Shown here: positions 1 through 5,885 of the stretch, one piece after another
How the letters are laid out: every line of letters starts with the position of its first letter
Position numbering within the stretch: position 1 is the first letter of the stretch
Assembly: GCA_016196565.1 (NCBI GenBank)
Contig: JACPXK010000005.1
Span: 1-6,200 of the forward strand
DNA length: 6,200 nt
Direction: 5' to 3'
DNA from: Candidatus Omnitrophota bacterium
Lineage (GTDB): Bacteria; Omnitrophota; Omnitrophia; Omnitrophales; Aquincolibacteriaceae
The notes under the pieces: model-generated
Seen by the model: the letters and a program-made list of their open reading frames with translations, nothing else
Database searches by the model: none
What the model was told of the DNA's origin: nothing
Program-made: the position numbers and the translations under genes

Positions 1-13
1 CGGGCAGTAGATG

Positions 14-45
14 ATCTTCTCGGCAGGACGCGGAAGATGCTTTTT
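14..45 (+). terminator. possible intrinsic terminator upstream of the T4SS operon
   Basis: ATCTTC at 14-19 pairs with GAAGAT at 33-38. The stem can extend inward through T20-G32 and CG 21-22 with CG 29-30 (C31 bulged), leaving a six-base loop. Two bases later comes a run of five T (41-45). This would end transcription of a gene lying left of the window. The stem is AT-rich and the T tract short, so it is only a candidate. No coding sequence can be supported in 1-207. Confidence 0.35.
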
Positions 46-60
46 GCAAAGAAAAATTCA

Positions 61-120
61 TCAAATCTGTGAATGCGTGACCCGAAATAGGCCGTTTTGG
101 CCCAATACTCTGAGGGGAGA
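61..120 (+). repeat. 60-bp dispersed direct repeat, copy 1
   Basis: This block matches 5750-5809 at 57 of 60 positions. The differences are at 89 (A/T), 91 (G/C) and 117 (G/A), and the similarity stops abruptly on both sides. It contains three units in 10-base register, at 81-90, 91-100 and 101-110, each starting (C/G)CC and carrying an A/T-rich core. It lies 87 bases before the pilin start, as copy 2 lies 76 bases before the virB9 start, which suggests a shared operator or leader. A remnant insertion-sequence end is the main alternative. I see no convincing sigma-70 promoter in it. Confidence 0.9.
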
Positions 121-207
121 TGCCACCCACTTATTCTGCGAGCCCGCTACTGAGCGGCTACCCCAGGGGTTTAAGGCAAATCTCCCCTCACCCTTATGAG
201 GAGGAGG
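111..207 (+). promoter_or_regulatory. structured 5' leader hairpin next to the pilin ribosome binding site
   Basis: TGAGGGGAGA (111-120) is the exact reverse complement of TCTCCCCTCA (181-190). The pairing continues through TGCC (121-124) with GGCA (175-178) across a two-A bulge, giving 14 bp. Inside, ACCC (125-128) can pair with GGGT (167-170), and 141-148 can pair with 153-159 around a four-base loop with C145 bulged. The 3' arm offers an alternative pairing: CCTCA (186-190) with TGAGG (197-201), which overlaps the AGGAGG ribosome binding site. The two folds exclude each other, as in a translational switch. I match it to no known riboswitch class, and the regulatory role is inference. Confidence 0.5.
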
Positions 208-531
208 ATGAACGTGAAGAGAAAAAGTATTGGTCCAAAAATTCAAAAACTGGTCCTGCTCGGATCGCTCATACTCATTCACGCGTCTATCGCGTATGCG
301 GAAGCAACGTCTGAAACGGATTTGGGAGCTTTTCTTGAAGGAGTCGGTGATTTCCTGATCAGGACGGTCGGACCCGCGGTGCTTGTGATCGGAGTCGGTG
401 TTGCGGGAGTCGGTATGGCGCTCGGCGACGAGCGTGCCATGCAGCGCGGGGCACTGGCTGCAGGCGGCGGGGCACTCATTTTACTCTCGCGGGCGATTCT
501 CGATTTTATTACGCGCATTGCTCATTTTTAG
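208..531 (+). CDS. virB2: VirB2/TrbC-like major conjugative pilin precursor
   Basis: This is the likely pilin subunit of the T4SS: exported, held in the inner membrane, then polymerised into the pilus. From ATG 208 it has 107 residues. A basic start (VKRKSIGPKIQK) and a hydrophobic stretch form a signal peptide with probable cleavage after AYA (residue 31). The mature chain of about 76 residues has the VirB2/TrbC plan: a Gly/Val-rich helix, a short charged loop (GDERAMQRG), a second Gly/Ala/Leu-rich helix and a short C-terminus. Length and topology support the family more than any single motif. The start is uncertain: AGGAGG copies at 199-204 and 202-207 could serve ATG 208 or GTG 214 (six bases after 203-207). 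ATG 196 has no ribosome binding site and sits within the leader. First gene of the operon. Confidence 0.8.
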   Translation: MNVKRKSIGPKIQKLVLLGSLILIHASIAYAEATSETDLGAFLEGVGDFLIRTVGPAVLVIGVGVAGVGMALGDERAMQRGALAAGGGALILLSRAILDFITRIAHF

Positions 532-540
532 GAGGAAGAA

Positions 541-819
541 GTGAAAACACTGAAAGGTTTTACCAAGATACAGAGCAAAAACAAAATTTTCGGGTTGGAG
601 TTCCTGGATCTTTTGATCTTGCTTTTGATTTATCTGGTGGTCTTTGTTTTCTCAAACAACCTCCTTATCAATCTTGCTCTTGTTTTCGGGGCCTACCTTG
701 TCCTGAGGCTTTATAAAAAAGGAAAGTCGCCTCATTGGGCCGGATCCGTGATCCGGTTTTTACTCCGTCCGCGAAAGTATTTTCAAAGACGCGAACTCAA
801 AAAGGACCTTCTTAAATGA
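541..819 (+). CDS. virB3: VirB3/TrbD/TraL-like T4SS inner-membrane protein
   Basis: This 92-residue protein starts at GTG 541, five bases after GGAGG (531-535), which itself overlaps the pilin stop. It has a short polar N-terminus, two closely spaced hydrophobic helices (about 21-37 and 41-57) and a strongly basic C-terminal tail (KKGKSPHW, RPRKYFQRR). That is the size and layout of VirB3/TrbD/TraL, which sit in the inner membrane and work with the VirB4 ATPase in pilus assembly. Position between pilin and VirB4 genes is the classic one, and context carries much of the assignment because these proteins are poorly conserved. Its stop overlaps the virB4 start as ATGA (816-819), indicating coupled translation. 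Confidence 0.75.
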   Translation: MKTLKGFTKIQSKNKIFGLEFLDLLILLLIYLVVFVFSNNLLINLALVFGAYLVLRLYKKGKSPHWAGSVIRFLLRPRKYFQRRELKKDLLK

Positions 820-1973
820 AAACCAGCCTTTTGCTTAAAACCCGGGATCTGATCCAACGAGAAAAAAGGCCTGCCTTTTTAAAAGAAATCGATCTTTACA
901 AGATCGAAGATGGGATCTTGCTTGGGGTGAGCGGGGCGATGGGGCAGGGCTTTAAGTTTGGCGGCCGGGATCTTTTGCTCGGAAGCGAGGCGGAGATCGA
1001 CGACTTTGAACGGAAAATGCGGAAGTTTTTAAATGCGCTTCCCGAAGGCGCAACACTTCATTTTGTGGTCCGGTCCGAAAGCGGGGATGAAGAGTCCCTT
1101 GAAGAGTATGCAGCCTCTATTCAGACAGAAAATCCTCTCAATCAAACTTTTCTTGAAGCAAAGCTTGAGGCTTACCGCACACATCCTTTCACGAAAAGAA
1201 AGATTTTTTTATTTGTAGTGATTCATCCGGCGAGTAAGAGACCCCGGTCTTCCTTTCTGCCGGATCTCTCAGTCGCATTCGGTAAGAAAGCGCACCATCT
1301 TTCCGAGCTTGAATACGGCACATCGAAGGAAGCGCTTTCAGCGGTTGCGGGTGAAATCGAAGAAAGCTTCCGGAACCTCGGTTTTGAAATCCGGCCGCTT
1401 ACGGATCGGGATATGCTCCATTACCTTTATGAATTTTTAAATCCTGATTATTCCGAAACTATTCTGTCGTTTGAAGATTGTAATTTTCAGGAATATGAGT
1501 TTGACCCATCGAGTTTGCGCTCGCGGCTCGCCCTCCATCCTCCGCGCCTTGATTACGAGCATTTTTATTTGAACCATTATTTCTACCGGGCTCTTAACCT
1601 CCTGAGACTTCCTGAATCGACCAACCTCAAATCCATGAAAGATTTCGAGCAAGCGCTCGGTAAGAATTACTTTCTCACTGTTACGTTTGAAGTCCCGGAT
1701 CAGGACAAAGAAAAAGCGGAGATAAAGCGATATGGAAACTTTGCAAAGGCAAAGAGTTTTTACTCACGCGCCAAGGACCACGACGCGCTTGTGCAGGCGG
1801 GGGAGACGGACGCACTTTTAACGGAGATTGCTCAGAGTTCGGACAAACTCTTTTATGTTTCACTTTCCGTGATGGTCCGCGGCCGCAGCGCGGAAGAAAG
1901 CGCCAGACTTTCCCGCCAGGCTCTTCGGGCTTACCGGGGCTTACCGGGAGCTCGGGGACGCACAGGGGATTGA
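816..1973 (+). CDS. virB4: VirB4/TraC ATPase, N-terminal half (frameshifted)
   Basis: This is the N-terminal part of the VirB4/TraC/TrbE ATPase that powers pilus biogenesis and substrate transfer at the inner membrane. Its ATG overlaps the virB3 stop, with AAAGGA at 801-806 nine bases upstream. Residues 1-374 resemble the non-catalytic N-domain of TraC-type proteins, including the region around YRALNLLRLPEST (257-269). No Walker motifs occur here. After residue 374 the frame is lost at a 10-bp tandem duplication, and the last 11 residues (GLPGARGRTGD) are out of frame before TGA at 1971. Removing one unit lets translation run on as RAYRELGDAQGIEDH into the ATG-1981 frame. The 385-residue product alone would lack ATPase activity. 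It is either a broken gene, a sequencing/assembly artefact or one half of a split enzyme. Confidence 0.85.
   Translation: MKTSLLLKTRDLIQREKRPAFLKEIDLYKIEDGILLGVSGAMGQGFKFGGRDLLLGSEAEIDDFERKMRKFLNALPEGATLHFVVRSESGDEESLEEYAASIQTENPLNQTFLEAKLEAYRTHPFTKRKIFLFVVIHPASKRPRSSFLPDLSVAFGKKAHHLSELEYGTSKEALSAVAGEIEESFRNLGFEIRPLTDRDMLHYLYEFLNPDYSETILSFEDCNFQEYEFDPSSLRSRLALHPPRLDYEHFYLNHYFYRALNLLRLPESTNLKSMKDFEQALGKNYFLTVTFEVPDQDKEKAEIKRYGNFAKAKSFYSRAKDHDALVQAGETDALLTEIAQSSDKLFYVSLSVMVRGRSAEESARLSRQALRAYRGLPGARGRTGD
1927..1948 (+). repeat. 10-bp tandem duplication that shifts the virB4 frame
   Basis: The unit GGGCTTACCG occurs twice in tandem (1927-1936 and 1937-1946) and is followed by GG, giving 2.2 copies. 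Ten extra bases shift the frame by one. With a single copy, the 816 frame and the 1981 frame become one continuous 837-residue reading frame whose junction reads like ordinary coding sequence. The structure fits replication slippage. A mutation, a reversible phase switch and an assembly error all remain possible. Confidence 0.92.
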
Positions 1974-1980
1974 GGACCAT

Positions 1981-3339
1981 ATGAATCACGACCGGCTGTT
2001 CCTCTCGTTTCTGCCGCTTCAAGGTGATGAGAACCCCCTCGCTTTTATCGTGCGCTCTGAGGTGCTTACCCACCTCCTTCCTCTCCAGGCGAGCTGGAAG
2101 GGAACGGAGCAAATCGGCCTGCTTCTGAAGACCTATCGCGACGAACCGCTCCGGATTGATCTTTTTGATTCAAAGCTGCAGGCCAAACACAGCGTTATGC
2201 TCGGCAGCACAGGCAGCGGGAAGAGTTTTTTTACGAACCATCTTTTGCTGCATTTCTTTATTGAGTCACTCGACCATGAAGTGATCGTGATCGATCTTGG
2301 CGGGAGCTACCGGAAACTGGCCGGCGTCCTGGAAGGATCCTATCTTGAAGTTGAGTGTTCAGAAAAATATGCCCTGAACCCGTTTCCAGCCAAAGAGGTG
2401 TTGTTCCCGGCCGGGAATACGGACGCAACCTTCATTCAGTTTTTAAAGGAACTTCTGCAGCAAATGATTTCCCCGAAGCGGGAATGGGCCTCAAGTGAAA
2501 AAATGATCCTCGAGCGGGCCATCGGGGAGGTTTACCGCAATATCGGTGAGAAAGATGCCCCGCTTTTAGGGGACATTGAAAAATGTCTTCGTAATTTCCG
2601 GGTTGGGGATGAAGAGGATCAAAAAAAGGCTTATCAATTTGCCAAAGAACTCATGCTTTTTACGGAAGGCGAATACGGCAAGATCCTAAACCGCCGCGGT
2701 GTTTTTGATTTTAATTCCCGCTTTACGGTCTTTGATCTTCGGAAGATTTCCCAATACCCGGAACTTCAGGAAATCCTTCTTCTCATCATTCCGTTTGCGC
2801 TCAGAAGGAAGTTTGAAAATCTCAATCTAAAAAAGATCCTGGTTTTAGATGAGTGCTGGCAGCTTCTAAAAGACACTCAAGGAACGGACCTTGTGGAAAC
2901 CTTCTACCGGACCGCCCGAAAAATGAACGCGGCTGTCCTTTCCATTTCCCAAAATCCCACGGATTTTCTCGAGGCCTCCATCGCAAGCGTCATGATCAAT
3001 AACTCTCCCATCAAATACATTCTGAGACTGAAGGAAAGCCATGACAAATTGGCGCTCTTTGGTCTTAATGAAAACGAAATCAAAGCAGCCGGTGAGCTGG
3101 AGGTGAGGCCGGGCCGCTATTCCGAAGTATTCATTAAGTTTGATGACCGAAGCGTCATCGCAAGGCTTGAACCAAGCCCTCTTGAATATTGGGCGGCGAC
3201 TACCGACGCCTTGGATCTTGCTGAGGAAGCGCGGACACGAAAGGAACATCCAGATTATTCCCATATTCAGGTTCTTGAAGCGCTTTCCGGCGAATATCCA
3301 AACGGCGTCAAGAAAATGAAAGAGGCCGAGCATGTCTGA
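1981..3339 (+). CDS. virB4: VirB4/TraC ATPase, C-terminal catalytic half (frameshifted)
   Basis: These 452 residues carry the RecA-like ATPase core of VirB4/TraC. Visible motifs are the Walker A GSTGSGKS (75-82), the IDLGGSY segment (104-110), NPF (133-135), the Walker B ILVLDE (286-291) followed by CWQLL, RTARKM (310-315) and SISQNP (321-326). The IDLGGSYRKL and DECWQLL context resembles F-type TraC. No catalytic element is missing. The frame is open upstream of 1981, and the protein lacks its N-domain only because of the duplication at 1927-1948. ATG 1981 has GAGG at 1972-1975, five bases upstream and overlapping the TGA of the first half, so termination-reinitiation could make this half as a separate protein. 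In the intact gene this ATG would be an internal Met codon. Confidence 0.88.
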   Translation: MNHDRLFLSFLPLQGDENPLAFIVRSEVLTHLLPLQASWKGTEQIGLLLKTYRDEPLRIDLFDSKLQAKHSVMLGSTGSGKSFFTNHLLLHFFIESLDHEVIVIDLGGSYRKLAGVLEGSYLEVECSEKYALNPFPAKEVLFPAGNTDATFIQFLKELLQQMISPKREWASSEKMILERAIGEVYRNIGEKDAPLLGDIEKCLRNFRVGDEEDQKKAYQFAKELMLFTEGEYGKILNRRGVFDFNSRFTVFDLRKISQYPELQEILLLIIPFALRRKFENLNLKKILVLDECWQLLKDTQGTDLVETFYRTARKMNAAVLSISQNPTDFLEASIASVMINNSPIKYILRLKESHDKLALFGLNENEIKAAGELEVRPGRYSEVFIKFDDRSVIARLEPSPLEYWAATTDALDLAEEARTRKEHPDYSHIQVLEALSGEYPNGVKKMKEAEHV

Positions 3340-3457
3340 AATCATGGAAGAACGCAAAAGCGAATGGAAAAAACAGAAATGCCGGCGGCTGATCCGGCTT
3401 CTTCTGTTTATTGGACTGGGCTTTCTGCTTATTTATCTTTACCGGAGGTATTTATGA
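3332..3457 (+). CDS. small single-pass membrane protein between virB4 and virB5
   Basis: This 41-residue reading frame overlaps the end of virB4 by eight bases, and its TGA overlaps the virB5 ATG (ATGA, 3454-3457). AGAGG at 3321-3325 stands six bases before the ATG. The product has a charged N-terminus (MSEIMEERKSEWKKQK), a basic CRR, one hydrophobic helix at about residues 20-37 (IRLLLFIGLGFLLIYLY) and a basic RRYL end. There is no signal cleavage site or lipobox. The trb operons of Ti and RP4 plasmids carry a small gene (trbK, entry exclusion, a lipoprotein) next to trbJ, but this protein lacks a lipobox and lies on the other side of trbJ, so I do not equate them. Overlaps on both sides and a good ribosome binding site support a real gene of unknown function. 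Confidence 0.72.
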   Translation: MSEIMEERKSEWKKQKCRRLIRLLLFIGLGFLLIYLYRRYL

Positions 3458-4212
3458 GAAACATTTTAAGAGTCTCGTTACTTGCTGTGTTTTTAGTGAG
3501 TGCCGCGGTCCCGAAATCATATGCCATGATCGTCAATGACCCAATTCATACCGCGGTAAGCGAACTTCAAAACGCCATTTTGAACTCGGCATTCGCTAAA
3601 GACATTGCACTTGCGATTGAAAGACTCAATGAAATGAAAACGCAAACACTCGAGCTTTTCCGGTTTCATGCCGGGCTCGATGACATTTGGAATTCCATCA
3701 TTGGGGATCCTTTGAGAAATCTGATCGGGCAGGGCAACACCAGCCTTCGGAACGCATTTGCGGATCTTGGAATGAGCACGCCTCAGATTGAAATGTTTCA
3801 AACCGCGGGAGGTCCGCAGGACATAAGGACAGCGCTTGAGGAAATCACGGGCAAAATTCCTGAAACGGATGCGCGGCCCTATCTCGTTTTTGACGAGATG
3901 CAGGTGGTCGATGCCTTTGATCTTGCCCGGCAGATCCGGGAGGCGGGCGGCCTCACGCGGAGTGCCGCAACTCAGATTGCTGAGCAAGCCACGAACGCCA
4001 GCCCAAAAGGAGCAGTAAGGCTGCAGGCGCAGGCCACGTCTCAGCTCATAGTCCTCAATCAGCAAAACCAGGAGGCCATGGCAAAACTGATTGAACTGGA
4101 AGCAACCAAAATCGCACAGGTCACGCGCGAGGAAAAACGCGCTGAGACAGAACGGCTCAAATTCATGGAGGATGCTGGTGACTATGCGGACAGCCTCGCT
4201 CGATTCTTTTAG
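3454..4212 (+). CDS. virB5: VirB5/TrbJ-like periplasmic minor pilus component
   Basis: This 252-residue exported protein matches the VirB5/TrbJ group, which acts in the periplasm and at the pilus tip. ATG 3454 is chosen because GGAGG (3444-3448) lies five bases upstream and the signal peptide then starts at residue 1: RNILR, a hydrophobic core, and probable cleavage after SYA (24). The longer in-frame start at 3364 would bury the signal peptide behind 30 residues that only mirror the small gene in another frame. The mature N-terminus (MIVNDPIHT) resembles the DP-N segment near the start of TrbJ proteins. The rest is largely helical. Residues about 185-240 are rich in Gln, Ala, Glu and Lys, as in the C-terminal coiled coil of VirB5. 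Sequence conservation is low in this family, so gene order adds much of the confidence. Confidence 0.75.
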   Translation: MRNILRVSLLAVFLVSAAVPKSYAMIVNDPIHTAVSELQNAILNSAFAKDIALAIERLNEMKTQTLELFRFHAGLDDIWNSIIGDPLRNLIGQGNTSLRNAFADLGMSTPQIEMFQTAGGPQDIRTALEEITGKIPETDARPYLVFDEMQVVDAFDLARQIREAGGLTRSAATQIAEQATNASPKGAVRLQAQATSQLIVLNQQNQEAMAKLIELEATKIAQVTREEKRAETERLKFMEDAGDYADSLARFF

Positions 4213-4227
4213 GAGTGTAACTATTTT

Positions 4228-5085
4228 ATGGGCGGTCTTTTTAGCGCAAACGATGGATTTCTGTTTACGAATGTCCTTCAGATCCCAAACCTTTTCGAGC
4301 AGCCGTATCAAACCATGTCCAGAATCGGTTTTATTTTGCTGTCGATTCTTTTTATCGTTGCGGTCCTCCATGAAAATTTTCAGGCTCTTAAAGGTCAATC
4401 TGATTACACCGGCCTTTTTATAAGAGTCCTTCTGGTCGTTGGCCTTTTAATCCTCTACGAACGTTTCTTTATTTGGGTTGTTTACGGCGCTGATCTTGTC
4501 TCAAACGCCATCATGCCGCATGAAGAATTTCAGGAAGTGATCAAGGCATTTTTGAGGCAGCCGCTCACCTGGAAAACAGCCTGGAAATTTGACCTGAGAC
4601 TGACCGCTACCGTCATGAATTATGTGACCTACGCCATTGCAGGAGCGCTTCTGGGGGCCATCATGATGCTCCGCTTTTTGCTGCTGTCCTTTCTTTATGT
4701 CGTCGGCCCCATTGTGATTTCAGTGGGAATCTATAAAGGGACCTCCCAAGGGTTGAAGGCATGGTTGACCAGCCTTGTCTCGATTTCTTCGTGGAACATA
4801 TTTCTCGCAATTCTCATGAAGGTTGTATCCGTCATGAATCTGACATCGATTTATCTGACAGATGAGACAAATTTCATGATGATTCTTGCGGCGAATGTTC
4901 TTTTCATCGTGCTTTTTGTGCTGGTCCCGCTTCTTTCCAACCAATTTGTGTCAGGCAAGAGTCTTGGCGGTTTGGGATCGATTGCTCTTGGCACCTTTGC
5001 CGCGATTGCCACTCGTTACGTGATCCCAAAGACACCCGCGCCGCCTAAAGGAAATCCAAGCGGGGGAGGAGCCGGATACAAATGA
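4228..5085 (+). CDS. virB6: VirB6/TrbL-like polytopic inner-membrane channel protein
   Basis: This 285-residue protein has about six to seven hydrophobic segments (near residues 33-48, 63-87, 130-148, 150-168, 182-203, 217-236 and possibly 248-266). VirB6/TrbL proteins form part of the inner-membrane translocation channel. The core segment at 149-169 (RFLLLS, VVGPIVISVG) followed by KAWLTSLVSISSW resembles the conserved central part of VirB6, with its Gly-Pro turn and Trp. A hydrophilic loop (about 88-128) and a Pro/Gly-rich tail (PKTPAPPKGNPSGGG) lie outside the helices. ATG 4228 is the only start after the in-frame stop at 4210. Its AGGAG (4211-4215) is 12 bases away, longer than usual, so translation may be weak. 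It lies between virB5 and virB8, and its stop overlaps the virB8 start as ATGA. Confidence 0.85.
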   Translation: MGGLFSANDGFLFTNVLQIPNLFEQPYQTMSRIGFILLSILFIVAVLHENFQALKGQSDYTGLFIRVLLVVGLLILYERFFIWVVYGADLVSNAIMPHEEFQEVIKAFLRQPLTWKTAWKFDLRLTATVMNYVTYAIAGALLGAIMMLRFLLLSFLYVVGPIVISVGIYKGTSQGLKAWLTSLVSISSWNIFLAILMKVVSVMNLTSIYLTDETNFMMILAANVLFIVLFVLVPLLSNQFVSGKSLGGLGSIALGTFAAIATRYVIPKTPAPPKGNPSGGGAGYK

Positions 5086-5729
5086 AAACACGCTTTCAAG
5101 TAAAGCTCGAGAACACGAAGCGCCGGTATTACGAAGTTTTCGGAGATTTAGAAGCGCAGGTCGAGCTTCTGAAATTGATAAGCCTTCTTTTGCTCGCGCT
5201 TTTATTTTTTACGCTCTTTGGCGCATTCATGCTTGCGAAACGTCCTCCGGTCGTGATCCGGGTGAGTGAAGTAGGGAAGGCTGAAGTCATTGACGACCTT
5301 GAACTCAATAATGCGCCGACCGATTACGAACTTTTTGATTTTGCAAAGACATTCACAAAAAGGTTCCGGGAACTCAATTCCTATACGCTCGCCAACGATA
5401 CGGCTGAGGCCTGGAACCGGATGACTTCGCGTTACCGGAAAATAGCGGACCGCGATCTCGTGGAATCCGGCTTTTTTGCAAAATTTCATGATACGGGTCT
5501 TTACACGCATATTGAATTTAAGGAAGAATCCATTGACCGCAATACCCCTGAATACGTCAGGATCGCTCTTATCGCCGTAAGAAACATCCTCAATTACAAC
5601 GACCCGGACTACAAGGAATCGAGCCTCTTTAAAGCTGAGCTGCTACTAAAGAAGGTCCCTAGAAGCGCGGGGATTCCCTGGGGCGTCCTCGTCGAAGACT
5701 ACCGCGAAATTCTCCTCAATAAGCTGTAA
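5082..5729 (+). CDS. virB8: VirB8/TrbF/TraE-like bitopic assembly factor
   Basis: This 215-residue protein has the VirB8 layout: a cytoplasmic N-terminus of about 30 residues, one transmembrane helix (31-51), then a periplasmic domain of about 160 residues. That domain begins RPPVVIRVSEVGKAEVID, like the strand after the membrane helix in TrbF/VirB8. It continues with a helical section (FAKTFTKRFRELNS, 87-100) and alternating strands, consistent with the NTF2-like fold. VirB8 proteins nucleate the T4SS by contacting VirB9, VirB10 and pilus components. The ATG overlaps the virB6 stop. GGAG at 5068-5071 is about 10 bases upstream. It is the last gene before the terminator at 5721. TrbF and TraE are hard to separate from VirB8 by eye, so the family is clear but the subfamily is not. 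Confidence 0.82.
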   Translation: MKTRFQVKLENTKRRYYEVFGDLEAQVELLKLISLLLLALLFFTLFGAFMLAKRPPVVIRVSEVGKAEVIDDLELNNAPTDYELFDFAKTFTKRFRELNSYTLANDTAEAWNRMTSRYRKIADRDLVESGFFAKFHDTGLYTHIEFKEESIDRNTPEYVRIALIAVRNILNYNDPDYKESSLFKAELLLKKVPRSAGIPWGVLVEDYREILLNKL

Positions 5730-5746
5730 AAAAATTCAGCTTTTTT
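5721..5746 (+). terminator. intrinsic terminator overlapping the virB8 stop codon
   Basis: AAGCTG (5721-5726) pairs with CAGCTT (5737-5742) around a loop of ten bases, and six T residues follow (5741-5746). The first arm includes the last codons of virB8. The stem is short (6 bp, three of them GC), so termination may be partial, which would leave virB9 partly cotranscribed. It marks the boundary between the first operon and the virB9 unit. Confidence 0.6.
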
Positions 5747-5749
5747 CAA

Positions 5750-5809
5750 TCAAATCTGTGAATGCGTGACCCGAAATTGCCCGTTTTGGCCCAATACTCT
5801 GAGGGAAGA
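5750..5809 (+). repeat. 60-bp dispersed direct repeat, copy 2
   Basis: Second copy of the sequence at 61-120, same orientation, 57/60 identical. It starts four bases after the T tract of the virB8 terminator. Its three 10-base units (5770-5779, 5780-5789, 5790-5799) are more regular than in copy 1: CCCGAAATTG, CCCGTTTTGG, CCCAATACTC. Unlike copy 1, its 3' end has no long complementary partner downstream, so the extended hairpin of copy 1 is not conserved. It lies 76 bases before the virB9 start. Confidence 0.9.
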
Positions 5810-5885
5810 CATCGCGAGTCTCCTTGCCATAACGGCATCGGATGACGCGGTTCTTAGCGCCCCATTTTTAAAAAAAGAGGAAGAG

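Noticed and set aside
81..109. A sigma-70 promoter inside the repeat using AATACT (104-109) as a -10 box.
   Set aside because: No acceptable -35 box lies 16-18 bases upstream; the nearest TGACCC is about 20 bases away and a weak match.
121..178. Resemblance of CCCGCTACTG and GCCACC to parts of a cobalamin riboswitch.
   Set aside because: The elements are in the wrong order, other conserved boxes are missing, and no cobalamin-related gene is nearby. The matches are explained by the local hairpin.
11..199. A 62-codon reading frame on the + strand running through the repeat.
   Set aside because: It has no ribosome binding site, overlaps a terminator-like hairpin, the repeat and the leader hairpin, and shows no recognisable protein features.
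3364..3453. A 30-codon N-terminal extension of the VirB5-like protein from ATG 3364.
   Set aside because: It would hide the signal peptide. These bases encode the small membrane protein in another frame, and ATG 3454 has a well-placed GGAGG.
3517..4398. A long 293-codon reading frame on the - strand across virB5 and virB6.
   Set aside because: It lies antisense to two well-supported genes, has no recognisable domain and has Cys/Arg/Leu-rich composition typical of a shadow frame.
5766..5885. An upstream in-frame GTG start for virB9 within repeat copy 2, since the frame is open back to the virB8 stop.
   Set aside because: It would put about 40 residues before a clear signal peptide. ATG 5886 has GAGG at the right spacing, and the repeat differences do not preserve a protein sequence.
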